Below are positions 62,431-64,000 of a stretch of 64,000 nt of DNA, in pieces (the first letter of the stretch is position 1; each line of letters starts with the position of its first letter). The position numbers were made by a program, and so were the translations under genes. The notes below the pieces were generated by a model that saw only the letters and a program-made list of their open reading frames with translations, had not been told where the DNA came from and did no database searches. The DNA comes from Burkholderia pyrrocinia (GTDB taxonomy: Bacteria > Pseudomonadota > Gammaproteobacteria > Burkholderiales > Burkholderiaceae), in the NCBI RefSeq assembly GCF_018417535.1, contig NZ_CP070978.1, positions 3,100,001 through 3,164,000 on the forward strand. The letters run 5' to 3'.

Positions 62431-63894
62431 ATGGGAGAACATTTTGATGTACTTATCATTGGTGCGGGAATCTCGGGCATAGATGCGGCCTATCACTTGT
62501 GCCAACGGTGTCCGGGGCGGAGTTTTCTGATACTGGATGCGATGGACGGATTCGGCGGCACGTGGCGGACGCATCGCTACCCGGGGGCGCGATCCGATAG
62601 CGATCTGTTCACCTACGGATATTCGTTCAAACCCTGGCGGGGGTCGTCCATTGCGACTGCCGGCGAGATCCGCAATTACCTCGGGGAGGTCATCGAGGAA
62701 AACGATCTTGGTCGACATATCCGTTACGGGCATCGGGTGGCGACGGCGAGCTGGTCGACCGACGACAGCCGTTGGACCGTCGAGGCGATCCGCCTGGACA
62801 CCGGCGAGACATTGCGATTGACGGCCGGTTTTCTGTGGCAATGCCAAGGCTACTACCGTCATCGGCAAGGGCATGTGCCGGACTGGTCGGGGCTGGAGAG
62901 CTTCCGAGGGACAGTCGTTCACCCGCAGAACTGGCCTGAAGATCTGGACTGGAAGGGGAAACGAATCGTCGTGATCGGTTCGGGCGCCACGGCGGCGACG
63001 CTGATTCCGGCGTTGGCGGAGGAGGCGCAACACGTCACGCTGTTGCAGCGATCGCCCACGTTTTTTGTCGTCGAGCCGGCGGAACACGCGTTGGCCGCGC
63101 CGCTGCGTGCGCTGGATATTCCCGAAGCGTGGACGTACGAGATCCTGCGTAGGGCCTATATCGCCCAGAATCTCGAACTCAACAGAATGTCGCTGGAGCA
63201 ACCCGAGGATTTGCGCAAGCAATTGCTGGATGCGATCCGCGCGCACCTTCCCGACGATTTCGACGTCGAAAAGCACTTCAGTCCTCGCTACAAGCCGCAG
63301 CAGCAGCGGCTGGCCTTCGTTCCCGGCGGGGATTTCTTCGTGCCCGTGCGCGACGGCAAGGCTTCCGTCGTGACGGACACGATCGAGTGCTTCGACGAAA
63401 AGGGGATCGTGCTGTCCTCGGGGGAATATCTCGAGGCCGATATCGTGGTGACGGCGACGGGTTTCGATCTGTGTCTGTTCGGCGACGTGTCCTTCAGCCT
63501 CGACGGAAAACCGGTGGACTTCACCGGGCACGTCACCTACCGGGGATTGATGATCAATGACGTACCGAACATGGCGTACACCCTCGGCTATCTGCGCACG
63601 AGCTGGACCATGCGCGCGGACATGGTGAGCGCGTTTGTCTGTCGGTTGCTCGGGTACATGGACGAGCGGGGGGCGAAGACGGTTGTTCCGGTGCTGCGGC
63701 CCCAGGAACGGCGCATGCCCCGTCTGCCGTTCTGCAATCCGGACAATTTCAATCCGGGTTACATCATGCGCGCCCAGCACATCATGTATCGGCAAGGTGA
63801 CCACGCGCCCTGGCAGAGTCTGCGCGAATATGCCGAAGAGCGCCACGAGCTTCCTGCGGCGACGCTGGACGACGGCATTCTGGTTTATCGCTGA
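62431..63894 (+). CDS. flavin-containing (Baeyer-Villiger-type) monooxygenase
   Basis: A 487-residue FAD/NADPH enzyme. FAD-binding VLIIGAGISGIDAAYHL opens the protein. FGGTWRTHRYPGARSDSDLFTYGYSF follows. The Baeyer-Villiger fingerprint FxGxxxHxxxW is FRGTVVHPQNWP. A second Rossmann motif IVVIGSGATAAT binds NADPH. It inserts oxygen into ketones to give esters or lactones. An alpha/beta-hydrolase gene starts 20 bp later and would cleave the ester product. GGAGAC precedes ATG 62431. Confidence 0.9.
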   Translation: MGEHFDVLIIGAGISGIDAAYHLCQRCPGRSFLILDAMDGFGGTWRTHRYPGARSDSDLFTYGYSFKPWRGSSIATAGEIRNYLGEVIEENDLGRHIRYGHRVATASWSTDDSRWTVEAIRLDTGETLRLTAGFLWQCQGYYRHRQGHVPDWSGLESFRGTVVHPQNWPEDLDWKGKRIVVIGSGATAATLIPALAEEAQHVTLLQRSPTFFVVEPAEHALAAPLRALDIPEAWTYEILRRAYIAQNLELNRMSLEQPEDLRKQLLDAIRAHLPDDFDVEKHFSPRYKPQQQRLAFVPGGDFFVPVRDGKASVVTDTIECFDEKGIVLSSGEYLEADIVVTATGFDLCLFGDVSFSLDGKPVDFTGHVTYRGLMINDVPNMAYTLGYLRTSWTMRADMVSAFVCRLLGYMDERGAKTVVPVLRPQERRMPRLPFCNPDNFNPGYIMRAQHIMYRQGDHAPWQSLREYAEERHELPAATLDDGILVYR

Positions 63895-63914
63895 ATCGGG
63901 TATAGGGAGATCAA

Positions 63915-64000
63915 ATGCTTGTCGATCCACCTATCGCTGCCTTCCTGGATGCACTGGAGAAGTCCGGCGAAAAGAAACTGTACGAAGGCACGCCCGAAGA
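63915..64000 (+). CDS. alpha/beta hydrolase (esterase), 5' part only
   Basis: Only 28 codons are in the window: MLVDPPIAAFLDALEKSG, then KKLYEGTPEE. This opening (V-DP-x-I-xxFL... TPEE) is typical of HSL-type esterases/lipases. AGGGAG lies six bases upstream. It is co-directional with the Baeyer-Villiger monooxygenase and would hydrolyse its ester product. Confidence 0.65.
   Translation, partial: MLVDPPIAAFLDALEKSGEKKLYEGTPE

Overview
The window reads as a secondary-chromosome segment of a Burkholderia species, most likely the Burkholderia cepacia complex. GC and third-codon GC are very high, and the mix is typical of that group: a compact type III secretion (T3SS) locus next to LuxR-type regulators, many AraC regulators, an OprB porin, IorAB-type molybdenum oxidoreductases and sugar ABC transporters. 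The species call is inference; there is no rRNA, tRNA or other marker gene here. I saw no insertion sequence, CRISPR array or prophage.

Layout. 1-6.7 kb: 3'-truncated AlkX/YcaQ-like gene, a free-standing small-RNA-like transcription unit (about 1.0-1.18 kb), an MFS exporter, a lipoprotein-like trehalase and an OprB porin with a small membrane protein upstream. 6.7-9.7 kb: an Nramp-related metal transporter behind a ~750-nt leader that holds two small ORFs. 9.8-31.2 kb: two divergent LuxR-type regulators, then the T3SS. Its plus-strand operon is sctV-S-C-D-(sctF?)-I-J-K-L-N-O-T-U, with most genes overlapping or nearly touching. Then come an asparagine synthetase and an opposing operon sctQ-sctR-lytic transglycosylase, closed by a stand-alone winged-helix regulator. 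The SctU protein has SPRV where the family has the NPTH self-cleavage motif, and no SctP ruler, translocon or chaperone gene is visible.

31.5-36.7 kb: a lower-GC Fic-domain gene, then iorA/iorB-like oxidoreductase genes and an AraC regulator. 36.7-38.9 kb is gene-poor and holds fragments of a nucleotide-sugar epimerase and a glycoside hydrolase, which looks like the scar of a lost polysaccharide locus. 38.9-44.1 kb is the most unusual region: five consecutive Sec-exported proteins, four of them very rich in Gly/Ser/Ala/Thr or repeats, followed by a sigma-54 activator. 44.1-47.3 kb holds small unknown genes, an RcsB-like response regulator and a low-GC pair: an M35-type metallopeptidase (probably truncated) overlapping a small secreted protein.

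47.5-58.6 kb: a chemoreceptor, a ketopantoate-reductase-like gene, and a polyol/sugar operon (AraC regulator, binding protein, ATPase, permease, zinc dehydrogenase, FGGY kinase, DCXR-like SDR). 58.6-64 kb: a small Pro-rich protein, a MocA-like nucleotidyltransferase, a D-Ala-D-Ala dipeptidase gene interrupted by a stop codon, a Phd/VapC toxin-antitoxin pair, and an AraC regulator divergent from a flavin monooxygenase and the start of an alpha/beta hydrolase.
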